Below are positions 21,560 through 34,474 of a stretch of DNA of 64,000 bases, in pieces. The notes under the pieces are model-generated. The model saw only the letters and a program-made list of their open reading frames with translations, was not told the origin of the DNA and made no database searches. The stretch is from Rhizoclosmatium globosum. Taxonomy: Eukaryota; Chytridiomycota; Chytridiomycetes; Chytridiales; Chytriomycetaceae. Positions within the stretch are counted from its first letter, which is position 1. Each line of letters begins with the position of its first letter. Position numbers and translations under genes: made by a program. The stretch lies in the NCBI GenBank assembly GCA_002104985.1, contig MCGO01000004.1:248001-312000 (forward strand), written 5' to 3'.

Positions 21560-21922
21560 TGTTAGGTATTATGCGTTCAGGACGCAGACAACGAGGGCGC
21601 GATTTCTCATCACTTCTTCTCTCTCTTGATCCTAATTCCCTTTCTGCCCTCTTGCCTCCAGATGACGCCATTGGAGCACAATCTCCATAGGAGATGTGGA
21701 GAAAACTCTCACTGTGGTTATTCTACCCTCGGTAGTGTCTGATCCCAAACCACACACACCACTTCCAAAGCCACAAGCCTAGCCTGCTACATACAATCTG
21801 CTATCTGAGACTTTGGTAAGTGTTACAGTTCTCTCTACAAGCTACAACACGTTTATTGGCTATCGTGCAGCCTCTCACCGCTGACGTGTTGTATTCCGCC
21901 TTGAAGACTGGAATATCCAACA
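21560..21922. repeat. Long terminal repeat (right)
   Basis: 363 bp, same ends as the left LTR; followed by target duplication ACAAC at 21,923-21,927. Confidence 0.88.
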
Positions 21923-22246
21923 ACAACAATAACGTTTGATCCGTTAGCAACAAGTTGACCCAAGGCATCGTAGGTTGACAGAAAGGTGTTTGGGGTTGGA
22001 CAGTTTTCGACATTCTGTGGGAATATGGACTGCCAATCGAACCAGTCTTTTTCACCATTCAGGTCCTCATCACTGGGGGGGGAACTTCGCCTCTTCAAGA
22101 CATTGAAGGAACCGGTCCATAATGGCCTGATTAGAGACATAGCTGGCGGCCTCGTTGATAGCGTAGATGCCTGGAGTGGGCATGTTGGGAATGCCTGCAG
22201 CGCTAACGACGGAAACAGCCGAGGCAATGGTCAACAACAGTCTCAT

Positions 22247-23190
22247 GTTGATAAAGAATTTTTTCTGTCCCTGTTTGCCTTTTGGCACTGCACAAGCCCA
22301 ACATTTTTTATGCGCGATAACAAGCAAGGAGTCCTTTGTTCTCTCTAACAATTTGCCTTTCAATGAGCAAAATACGATTAACGTCATATATGAACGAATT
22401 CTCTCTTTCTCCATACGTTTCAAGTTTGAAACCATCTCTATCTTTACTCCCTTCCTTATCTGCTACATGCATTTCATCCCTAATGGACGGAATACCTTAC
22501 TGTTTGCAAGTAGTTGACTGTAGCTGAACCTTCTGAGGTGGGAGATCTTCGATTATAATTCTTGCACCGAAACCCCTTCCTGCTCCCAAGGTGGTCAACT
22601 CGTTTCTCCATCATAAGATATTGACTTGCACTGCCTTTGAAGTGGACGCACGCCACTTCCCTTTCAGTTGGGTTTCACCACCAGACTGGGAACAATGCAT
22701 CTCTCTCCCCTTCTTTGTCCTCTCTTCCTTCCTCTCTATCTAATCAATAAAGTTATTGTATTTTCGGTTATGACACAAAGGGGTGGGTGCCGTGGAGCAA
22801 TGAACCTTGCTTATGGCATTAGTTAGGGGTATTGAAGCTGTCTCTGTTAAAGGGGCAGTAGAGGTACTTCCGCGGTCCACCTCTTCTCAAACGCTTTTCC
22901 GTTAAGGGGAGGTATTGGGGATTGCATTGCAAAATTGGGAGATCGGCCGGTGTCTACAAGTATTGCCTCCAAAGTTTTGTGTAACCTCTGTTTCAGAGTT
23001 TCTTATTTTCTTCGTCCATCAGTCGTCATGAAGTATTCAACGAGTTACGTATTTTAATAGTTAGAGGAGGGAAGTTTCGCAAAAGATCACATATGGATGA
23101 CGACATCACTTCATTTGCATCACCGCCCCGACAATTACAAATAGAGGAGGGAAAAAGTACGCCCAATGTTATTATATAATGATTCCTTTT
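22247..23190. other. Intergenic; no gene, carries one arm of a 170-bp inverted repeat
   Basis: No supported reading frame. It contains the presumed upstream region of the broken surface-protein gene and the 3' flank of YME1. About 22,690-22,870 is an inverted, diverged copy of about 29,010-29,180 (shared landmarks: TCTATCTAATCAATAAAGTTATTG and the CACCCACCCCTTTGTGTC complement). Confidence 0.55.
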
Positions 23191-25455
<2,265 letters not shown>

Positions 25456-25496
25456 CTTTTAAAAGAAAAATATATGTATAACTCTTTTTATTTGGT

Positions 25497-27513
25497 TTAA
25501 CCATCAAACCCAAAGAATCCATCATCTGCAACATAACTAAACCCATGAAAATGGTGTCCATTTGGCAAACTGCCTGATTCACTTGCAGAATCCCTCCCAG
25601 TTGCACCTGGAATAGCAATGCTAGTCAAAGGAGTCGGAACATCATTAATTTCAAGAGAAATATCCGAATCTACAGTTTCCAATGGTGGCATGGTTGCTTT
25701 CACACTGACAGGGCTATTGCTTGCAGACGAAGATGCCGCCGCGGCAGCTGCGACTGAAGCTGCATATTTCGCAGCAACCGCTTCCGCCTTCTTTCTGTGC
25801 TTCTTTTTCTTGTTGGTTGGAGTGGGTGTGCTTGTTCCTGTGTTTGCTCCAGATGAACCAACAGATGGACCCAACCCTGGCGGCGCCAATAACCCATTTG
25901 CACCCGCATGACCACCTGGCGTGCCAACAGCCTCCGGATTCAACGGACTTCCTGCCCGATTACTCAATCCGCGTGGATGCAAATTCGGAGGACTTTCAAT
26001 CGACATTCCCGTAAAACACTCATCAAAATTGCGTGTATCCAAACTCCCCACAACCTCCGGTGCAATCGGTGGTTCCAACTCCCGCGCTGCAAGTTGCCGC
26101 CAATTTAGTTTTCGGAAGTACGAGTGGTTTTTAATCTCCTGCGCTCCGTTACATCCCAACCGCTGTGCCGGCTGTTTCCGCAAGAGTTTCGTGAGAAGGT
26201 CTTTGGCGTAGCTGGTCAAATACGGTGGGAACGTGACTTTGCTCTTTAAAATGGCTTCCATCACTTTTTTGCGGTTGTTGCCACTGAATGGGGGGCGGCC
26301 CGTCAACATATCATACAACATAACTCCAAGACTCCAGTGGTCTACTCCAGCTCCATACTCAATCTGGTTATCCAACACCTCCGGCGCAGTGAATTCAATT
26401 GTCCCACAAACAGTTCGCGTCTCTAATGCGACTTTAGACAACCCAAAATCAGTGAGAAGCACGTGGCCTTTCGCATCCAATAACACATTTTCAGGCTTCA
26501 AATCCCGATATATAATTCCCAATCCATGCAAATGCTCCAACGCAAGGAGCAATTCCCCGATATAGAACGATGCTGTATCTTCATCAAACATCCGCTGAGT
26601 TGCCAAGTGTGAAAACAGTTCTCCACCAGGTGCATATTGAAGAATAAGGTATAGCTTCTCTGGTGTTTGGAATGCATAATGAAGTTTGACGATGAAGGGA
26701 TGGGCCAATTGAGAAAGGATGGATCGTTCGTTTTTGGTATGTTCGACTGTTTTTGTGTGAATAACAAGAGTCGCTTTCTTCAAGACTTTCATGGCATAGA
26801 TTGTTTGAGTCGCCTTCTTCCGAACAAGGAATACCTGTTTGTGTAGTTGGTAAATATCATGTTTGTGATGAGCGCCAGAAAGATGGGGGAAAAAAAAAAA
26901 AAAAGAGGAGGAGGAGAGCAGATGGGCTTGTATAAATCCTTACCTTTCCATATCCACCCTGTCCAATGACTTTCAATCGTTCGAAATCGTCTACTCCGAC
27001 TTTATCATGAGGTTTGGGCGGTACAGAGCTCTTATGGAGAGATTTGGCTATAATGGGTTGACTTGACGTTGCGGCAATACTGATTGGAGCCGTTCCATTC
27101 ACTGCACCCTCTTCCTCCGTATCTTCAAGCCCTACATCTTCAACTGCAGAGTAATTGCGGATCCGGAAAGAGATTGTTGGGTCTTCTTCAGTACCTCCAC
27201 AACTTTCGACTGGTTCATCTTCGGCGCCAACGGGTAGGGTTGATTCGGGGTCTGATGCAAGAATGCTCTTTGTTGTTATGCTTGATGGTTTGGGAGAGGC
27301 ATTCGCAAGGAGGCTGGAGAGGGATGACTTGTTGGGGTTGGGAGACGCTGGTGACAGTGTGGAAGCCTTTGTCAGAGGAAGGTGGAACACACTGTTTTCT
27401 GGAGTGGGTGGCATCAAACTCGTTTGATAGGGTTGTTGAAGGGGTTGCGGGCGACAATGGGCTGGGTGTTTGACACTGTTCGAGAACAACAAAAAAACAC
27501 GTGTTCGGACCAT
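25497..27513 (-). CDS. S6 kinase-like AGC protein kinase
   Basis: Serine/threonine kinase of the AGC group, S6K branch (TOR pathway, growth control). A Ser/Thr/Pro-rich N-terminal extension leads to DDFERLKVIGQGGYGKV, interrupted by an intron, then AMKVLKKATLV (catalytic Lys), HTKNERSILSQLAHPFIV, YRDLKPENVLL, TDFGL and the activation loop RTVCGTIEFTAPE. These match metazoan S6K (GKGGYGKV, HTKAERNIL, FCGTIEYMAPE) closely. The C-terminal extension has RNFDECFTGMSIESP (turn motif region), a long Ala/Gly/Ser linker and a Lys-rich stretch, and ends in the hydrophobic motif FHGFSYV, equivalent to FLGFTYV phosphorylated by TORC1. The ATG at 27,513 lies 13 bp after the STN1 stop. The linker between kinase and hydrophobic motif is longer than usual. 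Confidence 0.88.
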
Positions 27514-27526
27514 GTCATTTATTCCT

Positions 27527-28530
27527 TCAAATGGGAGAAAAATGGCGGGGTATAACTTCAATAATCATACTCTGCGTCTGTAGAATCTTTAACGATCTCT
27601 GGATCTGTGAATTGGACACATTCCGATAGTCAGTCTTTTCCCGGACAACCAATCCAATCATATCATGCGGCACACCTGAGAAGCAGGAATTGTCAGAAAA
27701 AAACATTTGAAGTTGACAATCAAAAGGACCAAGCATGATGAGACAAATGAAGGGGAAAACCAACCAGTATCAGCGAATTCTTTCCAACAACCATTACTGC
27801 TTTTGCCACCGCAACATTTTACAATTGCATTGAAGACGGCATCTCCAAGATTCAAGTCATGTCGAATCAATTGATAGGAATCTTCTTGCGTGTTTCCAGT
27901 CATTGATTTGAACATGAACCCTTCTTTGACAAGAACGGCAAATAGTTTTGCAAACAGAAGACGGAGTTGAATACTGCTGATGGAAGCATTTGGATTCCGT
28001 GATGACTGCTTTTTTTGGTTATTTTCGTTGCCGAGATGTGGATTAAAGGTACCTGCTTGAGAAACGATTCTGATAGGGATGACAAAATTGGGTCGCCAAC
28101 AACCATATCAAATTCAACTGTCGTGAATTGGTGGTATTCAATGTATGCTTTGATGACGAAGGCTAAAGATGGAATATCTCGCCTCTCCAAACTGTTGTAT
28201 TTGTGGATGGCAGACTGAAGCTTGAAATCGAAAGGTTATCGAGTTCGGAATACGAAGCAGGTGGGGAGGCAGTACCTTGAGCTTTCTAGAATCGAGAGAC
28301 TCGACTGTTACATCGAGAAGGGCATCTGAAGCGTATTCCGCGGCGTCTGCTTCTGCCGCTTTGGCCAAGAGGAGATCTGGAGCAAGATGTGCAGGCAAAG
28401 GGTTTGCAGCAGCAGCATAGATTGTATTGTGCATATGAATAACATGCAGATGCCAGGCAAACTCGTAGTTGACATCCTTCACACGTTCTGAGGATGCAGC
28501 GGAGTTAGTCATTTTCGGACGAACCATCCA

Positions 28531-28561
<31 letters not shown>

Positions 28562-28988
28562 CAACGACATCAACAGCAATCTGACGCACGCCACGGAAGT
28601 CCGACACGCGGCCTTTGACAGAAACAAGATCGCCGAGGCGAATGCGGCTCGTTGTTGTGGCAGCAGATGAAGCTGAAGATGAAGTAAGCAACACTTTGAG
28701 AAGATGTGGACAAACAAACAAACAACTCGCACCAACTACACCCGCACCGGCACCTGCAAAGACAACACACGCCACGGTTCCAGTTCCGTCATCGACAACG
28801 AGCGTCGATGTCCCGCGCCGCTCTTCTCGTCCAACAACAACTCCGCACACTCGAACTCGCCGCACAACTACCTTCCCATTCACTACATATCCATCCGCCA
28901 CTACTTCGTGCCGCTGCGCCCTCAGAAGTGGCCCGCAGAATACTACTGTAGTGCTGAAGAGCGTTGCGGCGAATCCCAGGCTTTCCAT
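27527..28988 (-). CDS. STN1: STN1, CST telomere/replication complex subunit
   Basis: STN1 binds single-stranded DNA with CTC1 and TEN1 at telomeres and helps Pol-alpha fill-in. The OB fold starts with VRRVRVCGVVVGREERRG and VVDDGTGTVACVVFAG, matching human STN1 VDVLGTVIGVRERD and VDDSTGVINCICW; RLGDLVSVKGRVSDFRG and VKDVNYEFAWHLHVIHMHN follow. The first intron begins within a run of GT repeats (28,531-28,562 on the plus strand is a CA repeat) and ends at CATCCTCAG. Later exons give an alpha/winged-helix C-terminus (LERRDIPSLAFVIKAY, then GFMFKSMTGNTQEDSYQLI) ending near 27,527 with SNSQIQRSLKILQTQSMII. The next gene on the strand begins 13 bp on. Confidence 0.82.
28531..28562. repeat. CA/TG dinucleotide microsatellite in STN1 intron
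   Basis: About 14 CA units on the plus strand. It forms the start of a STN1 intron (GTGTGT as donor on the minus strand), so length changes there could shift the donor choice. Confidence 0.8.
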
Positions 28989-29444
28989 TATTTTTGCTAT
29001 TATCTGGTCCCCCCCTCTTCGGAAGAACCTCTATTGCCCCTTTCACAGAGACAGCTTCAATACCCCTCTAATTGCTCCACGGCACCCACCCCTTTGTGTC
29101 ATAACCAAAAATACAATAACTTGATTGATTAGATAGAGAGGAAGGAAGAGAGGACGAAGAAGGGGAGAGAGGCGTTACCAAAAGACTACAAAACCGAAAG
29201 AAACGGAAAAGAGAGCAATGTGTAGAAAGCTCTATCTCTGCAGTAGTGTATGTTCTTGGGAGAGGGGAAAGTGAAACACACAATTCGAAAACGTGCACAT
29301 TCTCGAACCGAAAATTATTTTCGGCATTACATCAGCCCAAAAAAAAAGTTTTGAATGTGCTCGATATATCCTTGCAGTGTCAAAAGGGCCAATCACATTT
29401 TGAATCCTTGTGTTAGTAGGAAGATTCCTGCGGACAGCATGTCC
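28989..29444. other. Intergenic between STN1 and Fanzor element B, no gene
   Basis: No coding signal. Contains the second arm of the diverged inverted repeat shared with 22,690-22,870 (here about 29,010-29,180). The right edge is the insertion point of Fanzor element B. Confidence 0.55.
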
Positions 29445-29513
29445 TACTATTATTTTCAGAGACGAAGAACATTCATCTTCGGTTTTTCTTTGCCGATCTT
29501 GACCACATGTCAT

Positions 29514-29588
29514 GGGCGAATGGCCAAATGGTTACCGCGCTCGACTATGAATCAAGAGGTTCTAGGTTCGACCCCTGGTACAGATCCT
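29514..29588 (+). other. tRNA-like Pol III promoter block in Fanzor element B
   Basis: Same block as in copy A: TGGCCAAATGG (A box) and GGTTCGACCCC (B box), T arm foldable, no acceptor stem. The first TTTT on the sense strand comes near 29,741, so a Pol III transcript starting here could run about 230 nt into the first Fanzor exon. Confidence 0.55.
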
Positions 29589-29705
29589 GTTGCTGAGAGG
29601 AAGAAAGCCGGAAAAACTCCGGGTAAACCCCAACGGAAAATGAGATCGGATAAAAAAGATAACAGTGTGAAAATTGCATTCGAGAAAAAAACCACGAGCC
29701 AACTG

Positions 29706-32700
29706 ATGAGGCCTTGCCTCCTATCTATTCTTCTCATTCTTTTGGTCGCCACTTCTGTCATTCATATGGCTCAAAACAACTTCCATCGCACTCGCCATGT
29801 TGGAGCAAGACAAGCTACTCGACCAGAACTACGTTGTGTAATGGGGCCACTCTTACAAGAGTTTGCAAGAAATGTGTCCCTCCTACGCTCCGATGCCATG
29901 CTTGCAATCAACCTTCACCTAGAGCGCAACCCAACTGGTATTTAACAGCTCAAATTAATATCGTTTAAATTCATTGGGACTTAAAATTAGGTCACGATCA
30001 TCTTGACATTGAGTTTTCAGAATCCTTCTTCCAATTTGCACTCAAGTATGCTTCTGGAAATCTGCTCGCCAATAATTATCATGCCCCACTTCCAATTGGT
30101 TTTGTACTTCCTGGCAATCCTGTTGGCACACCCTACATCCTTCCAGTTGGTGCAGCCCTTCAGGCACACCAAAACACCCGCCGTTCTGTCACAAGACATT
30201 ACTTGTTGGAAACTTTCCAAAACTTTCATCATCCATTTAGTTGTGACAACAATGGTTTTCAGAATGGACAACCCATCCAACCTGGTCTTCGAATGGTTCC
30301 CCTCTTTAACTGTCCCGGCTATGAATGGGAGCAAGTTATTGCCATTGAAGCCAAACGATTGCGTACAGACTTTGAAAATGCACTTGCTCGCAGATTCATT
30401 GCCAATTTAGGCAAGCTGGCTGAGGAGGTTTGTTGATCTTGTCTGAAATTTACTTTAAATCTTACAACATAATTCAGGTTTTCAACTTTCATTGCTTCCT
30501 GCATGGATACCAACCTACCGCTGTTATCAAGGCAACTGCAAAGACAGCAATATACAATTACCTGACCCCACCATTTGGTGCCCCACTTGCACTTCCTGTA
30601 GCAGTTCCACAGGCAGTGACCAACAATATTGTTGCATTTCTTCTCCATCACAGACAGTTTCTTGTTGCCATGCCCTTCAATAACATTCAGCGTGGCCCAC
30701 ACTTTGAAATGAATCTTATTAGGGCAATGTCAAGAATGGGCAATAATATTTTGGCTTATACCAGAGAGTAAGTTTTTATCTGTCAAGCCTTCATTTGCTA
30801 ATTTCAAACATACTACCATTGAAACAGTTTTATTCGCCCAGATATGGCACTCCTTGGAAGTGAAGCTTATTTTCCTCTTGCACCACTTCCAACCAATGCT
30901 ACCACGGCTCAAGCAGTCTTTTGTGGGATAGACTATCGTGTTCTATGTCAATATTTTATGCCACGACTGAGGGACCTTTTGGGGCCTCTTGCTGTTCCAC
31001 TTCCTCAACCACCAGGTGGAGTTAACTTTCCACCTTCACTTGTAGCTGCTGCTGCACATTTCCAGCACATCATTGTACCTGCATTGGGAATAATTAGTCC
31101 ACCAAATGGGGTTGGAAGATACAATGGTCATGGAGGGACTCGAGCTGAACATCGTGGCATAATTGGACTGTTTTTTCGAGTTGAATCTGTTCGCTGGAGT
31201 CGCCACTTGAGGAATGATGTTGATTGTATGTAAAACTTTATTGCATTGAATAATTCTAAAGGGCCCTAGCTTCATATTATCTTCAAACTGATGGCAGAAG
31301 CTTTTCATGGACTCTGAATACCAGACAAGCCTTTGTTCAGAACAATCTTGCAGCAAATGCCAACAGAGTTCCTCACAAAAGTTGGACTGATGATGCAAAT
31401 TCACTCCCACAAAATTATAACTATAACCAATTCATGATAAATGGTCGTGGAATGGTGCGTGTGGATCATCACATAAACAATATGGGAATTGTGAATCAAA
31501 TTCAAGCTGGAATCTTGGATCCTCACAATGTTATTAGTGTTGACCCAGGTTTGATTTCTGTGTTTGGCTTACTAAATCAGCTTCTAATATTTATTTTACC
31601 TATTTAGGTATCAGGAATGTTGTAACTTGTGTCAATAGTGATATCCAGCTCCAAATCAACAATGCTGCTGTTGCTCCAGTTCCAGTACCTCCGCCTGCAC
31701 ATCCTCCATCACGACAAATTATTCATGACCACGTTGTTCAGGTTTCCCATGGTCATATGCGTCAAATCAATGGTTCTAAGCTCTCTGAAAAGAGGGAAGA
31801 GGTGTTCCGAGACAATGATCACCGCATCAACTTTGCATATGATGTCCTTGCTCAAAATTCTCCACGTGTTATTGGTCAACGTACACTGGGTCATTGGTGT
31901 CAATGGACCTGGATGGTCAAGCATTTCCAGTCAGAATTCTTGTTGCAAGAGTATTCTCGTCCCCAGCATCTAAAGTGGAAGCAGAGCAGTCGTATGAAAC
32001 ACCAGCGGGCTGAACAAGCTCTCATCAATCGTATGGCTGGGCGCATGACAGACACTGATTGGAACAGTATGCAAGGCAGGATTGTTCCTGGAGCAAGAAA
32101 ACTCCGCCGTCGAACACGCCGCTTGAATAATATTCCAGCTTTTCCTGTTGCACCAGTCTATTTTGCTTATGGCGATGGATCTTGGAATCACCAGAGACCA
32201 TGGGCACCTGTTCCCAACAATGTCAGTTTAACGCAATGGTTGGCAATACTAAATATGTGTTTTTCACACAGAGAATCAGAGAAAAGGCTGCTCATGAGCA
32301 CTTTGTGTTTGTTATTGATGAGCATTTGACTTCACAGCGGTCCCATCGTCTCAGTGCTGGCTATGAGGCAGGAGGTGTGTTCCAATATCCACCAGTTGTG
32401 ACAGTAAGTAATCAACAAAGTAAGGGTTCGACGTCCTATTCTTAGATGCCCCCACAAGAAACGCAAGTTTCAGGATCTTCACTGGAGAAAATACTGCATT
32501 GATGATGACAAACAACCAATGCATCCCTTTGTTCAATGCCCTGATCTTACTAACATCCAGAGTTCAGTTTATGGTCTTGTTGAGTGCCCACTCATTCCAG
32601 GACCCCCTACTGTATGTATGCTTGTGACTGGTACCAGCACTAACATTTGTTGCTAAGATTGTGGACAAAGATATTCAAGCTGCATGCAACATTCGCCACT

Positions 32701-32750
32701 TGCTGTTTCATTACAATCATACTGGTGGTCGACCTGCAGCTTTCATTTAA
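29706..32750 (+). pseudogene. Fanzor copy B, last-but-one splice acceptor deleted
   Basis: Exons equivalent to copy A: 29,706-29,937, 29,991-30,427, 30,478-30,767, 30,828-31,225, 31,270-31,548, 31,608-32,221, 32,272-32,403, 32,426-32,611 and 32,658-32,750. Exons 1-7 are intact and code for RuvC-I (VDPGIRNVVT) and RuvC-II (VIDEHLTSQ). Intron 8 is cut from 43 to 22 nt, with loss of the acceptor GGACTAG. Translation without splicing runs VVTVSNQQSKGSTSYS and stops near 32,445, before exon 8 and before RuvC-III in exon 9. A 22-nt intron is too short for known spliceosomes and its only AG would also shift frame. Copy B therefore probably makes a protein lacking the third catalytic Asp. Confidence 0.8.
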
Positions 32751-33022
32751 CAGCCCTGGATACATTCCTGATTAACAATACAAAGAAATTTGGTATGGCC
32801 TTGCTTTCCTTATGGCATAATTCTAATTATTTTTTACAGGTATGTTTTTTTCTTTTACCTTTTGTTTTTTTTTAATGTTCTTCTAAAATGTTAAATACAG
32901 TACAATGGCATAAAAGTTGCTAGTTTCATCGCATCTCCACATTTAATCTCCATCTGTGAAACAAAAAATTTTCTTACTGTCTTGTCAGCGAGAGAGGCAT
33001 AAAAGAAAACTATCTTTGGAAA

Positions 33023-34474
33023 ATGACAAGATTGCGTCAACAACATAGTATTGCCTTCCAAGTTCGAGTTGCTCAAGCTGTACTTTCAGCCAAAGAATCT
33101 GGGACCGCAACTCAATCGCAAATAGCACTTGAGAATGGAGTCTCGCAAAGTCTTGTTTCACGTTGGGTGCGTCTATTTCAGCAAGGCCAACTGCAGTCAC
33201 TCCCTCTCAGAAAAGCCCGCAATCGTTTTCGTCTGTCTCCTGGGTCAGGCCGAGTGCGAGGGAACCGTCGAGTGAAGTCAAGTACCCTCCCTCCACTCTC
33301 CTCTGCTATCAGCTTTGACGGAGTTTCCTCTGCTCTGCCTCTCCAACCATCCACAAATATAACACTTGCCCTTTTTCCGATAGAAGAACGCAAGTTGTTT
33401 GACCGCATTGTTGCTTTACGTAATTCAAATCATGCTGTATCCACAGCAAACATGAGGGAGTGGATGCTGTCTCTTCTTCACGACCCTCTCCAGTTACTTG
33501 CTGATGCTGCCTCCGATCCCCAGACTGGACAGGTTCGTATGAATTTTAAAGCGTCTCAGGGATGGGTGTATAGCTTTATGCATCAATACCATCTGTCCAA
33601 CAAGGTTGTCACCTCCTCGTCTCCGTCAGCGACTCGTCCAACTCCCAATTCAGCCACCTCTTCTCTCTTCTTTATTCCTGCCCTATCACAGCCTGAATCG
33701 TGTGTCTTGGATTCAGTAGTCTTGGAGTTTGACAGATATATTCTAAAGAAATGGGAACAGCATCAGTATCCAATCAATAGAATCTTCAACTACGACGAGA
33801 CCCGTATTTGGTTCGATATGCCCAAAAAGAGGACTATTCACTTCAAGGGAACTCGCCATGTGGTTGTCAAGAACACAGGAAGTACTGGTATTGGAATCTC
33901 TGTTTGTTTGACTTGTGCAGGTGATGGAACACGACTAATTCCATTGGTATTATTCAAAGGAGCTCGTAATGGAAGGCTTGCAAAGACGATTCCTGACTTA
34001 TTGAGGAGAGACGGCATTGAGGTTGATGTTGCGTTCAACAAGGCGTCCTGGGTGGATGAGGACATAATGCTGAACTCTTTTATTCTATCTTTAGAGCGAC
34101 AGAATGGGAAACAGCAGCGATCTCTCTTGGTTCTAGATTCACATCGAGCGCATTTGGTTCCTACTGTCAAACAACGATTCTTGCAGGCTAACTGCGATAT
34201 TGCTGTAATACCTGGAGGTTACACATCCAAGCTTCAGCCTCTTGATGTGGGAATCATCAAGCCTTTCAAGGACAGATTGCGTGAGTGTTGGACTGTTTGG
34301 TTGCGTGAGACTGAAGCCAAGGAATTGCAACATAACCAAACGTTACAACAACAAAAATTCAAGCGTCCTTCTCATTTGTTGATCTGCAAGTGGGTGGAGC
34401 TGTGTTGGAATCAGTTGGACTCAAGTGTGTTTGAGAACTCTTTTCGAAAGGCATTGTGGGAACGTGGAGAGTGA
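33023..34474 (+). CDS. Pogo/Tigger-type DDD transposase, intact
   Basis: A 483-residue single-exon frame from the ATG at 33,023. N-terminus: helix-turn-helix typical of pogo (SQIALENGVSQSLVSRW). A Ser/Pro-rich linker and a second DNA-binding-like segment (RMNFKASQGWVYSFMHQYH, CENP-B-type) follow. The DDE_1 core has FNYDETRIWF (Asp near 258), LLVLDSHRAHL (Asp near 372) and SKLQPLDVGIIKPFK (Asp near 408), so the triad is DD35D. No stop or frameshift, which suggests recent activity. It begins 120 bp after Fanzor element B. I could not find matching terminal inverted repeats around it in 32,903-35,000. Confidence 0.9.
   Translation: MTRLRQQHSIAFQVRVAQAVLSAKESGTATQSQIALENGVSQSLVSRWVRLFQQGQLQSLPLRKARNRFRLSPGSGRVRGNRRVKSSTLPPLSSAISFDGVSSALPLQPSTNITLALFPIEERKLFDRIVALRNSNHAVSTANMREWMLSLLHDPLQLLADAASDPQTGQVRMNFKASQGWVYSFMHQYHLSNKVVTSSSPSATRPTPNSATSSLFFIPALSQPESCVLDSVVLEFDRYILKKWEQHQYPINRIFNYDETRIWFDMPKKRTIHFKGTRHVVVKNTGSTGIGISVCLTCAGDGTRLIPLVLFKGARNGRLAKTIPDLLRRDGIEVDVAFNKASWVDEDIMLNSFILSLERQNGKQQRSLLVLDSHRAHLVPTVKQRFLQANCDIAVIPGGYTSKLQPLDVGIIKPFKDRLRECWTVWLRETEAKELQHNQTLQQQKFKRPSHLLICKWVELCWNQLDSSVFENSFRKALWERGE

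Larger units (their letters stand above)
17089..21922. mobile_element. Non-coding LTR retrotransposon derivative (LARD-like)
   Basis: Two direct 363-bp LTRs, 17,089-17,451 and 21,560-21,922, begin TGTTAGG and end CCAACA and look identical by eye. The flanking 5-bp duplication ACAAC is at 17,084-17,088 and 21,923-21,927. The 4.1-kb interior has no open frame with gag, protease, reverse transcriptase or integrase motifs. A run of six C directly after the left LTR (17,452-17,457) would be a polypurine tract on the minus strand, which suggests minus orientation; no clear primer-binding site (TGG start) is seen. Identical LTRs imply recent insertion, so an autonomous partner should exist elsewhere in the genome. 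Confidence 0.85.
16787..22246 (-). pseudogene. Broken cell-surface protein gene, split by an LTR element
   Basis: Paralogue of the repeat protein at 35,922-43,165. The 5' part (22,246 to 21,923) encodes a signal peptide (MRLLLTIASAVSVVSAA) and a domain with KDWFDWQSIFPQNVENC, matching VVWYDWTSIFSQSVQGC of the intact paralogue. The 3' part (17,088 to 16,787) encodes the Pro/Gly repeats YVAPGVPAGNVPGSQ and the C-terminal hydrophobic tail AEVVLSFVCFFAYILF. The whole Thr/Ser repeat region is missing. Two lesions: a run of eight C (complement of 22,075-22,082) where seven would keep frame, and the LTR insertion after LVANGSNVIVV. The target-site duplication ACAAC flanks the insertion, so the internal deletion came first. 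Confidence 0.75.
29445..32902 (+). mobile_element. Fanzor-carrying TIR element, copy B (inverted relative to A)
   Basis: Near-identical to copy A in opposite orientation; the element proper is 29,447-32,900 (3,454 bp) with TA at 29,445-29,446 and 32,901-32,902. Same imperfect 27-bp terminal repeats. Differences from A are few: 3 extra bases in intron 1, one extra C near 29,692, a Ser/Gly change in exon 2 and a 21-bp deletion in intron 8. Flanking DNA differs completely from that of copy A, so these are two insertions or a duplicated element, not an assembly fold-back of one copy. Confidence 0.85.

Noticed and set aside
29514..29588. Functional tRNA gene
   Set aside because: A and B boxes and the T arm are present, but the acceptor ends do not pair and the D stem is disrupted.
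29445..34474. Fanzor copy B and the pogo gene as one composite element
   Set aside because: Homology to copy A and the terminal repeat both end at 32,900-32,902, before the transposase, and no matching outer repeat is seen after 34,474. Kept only as a possible helper relation.
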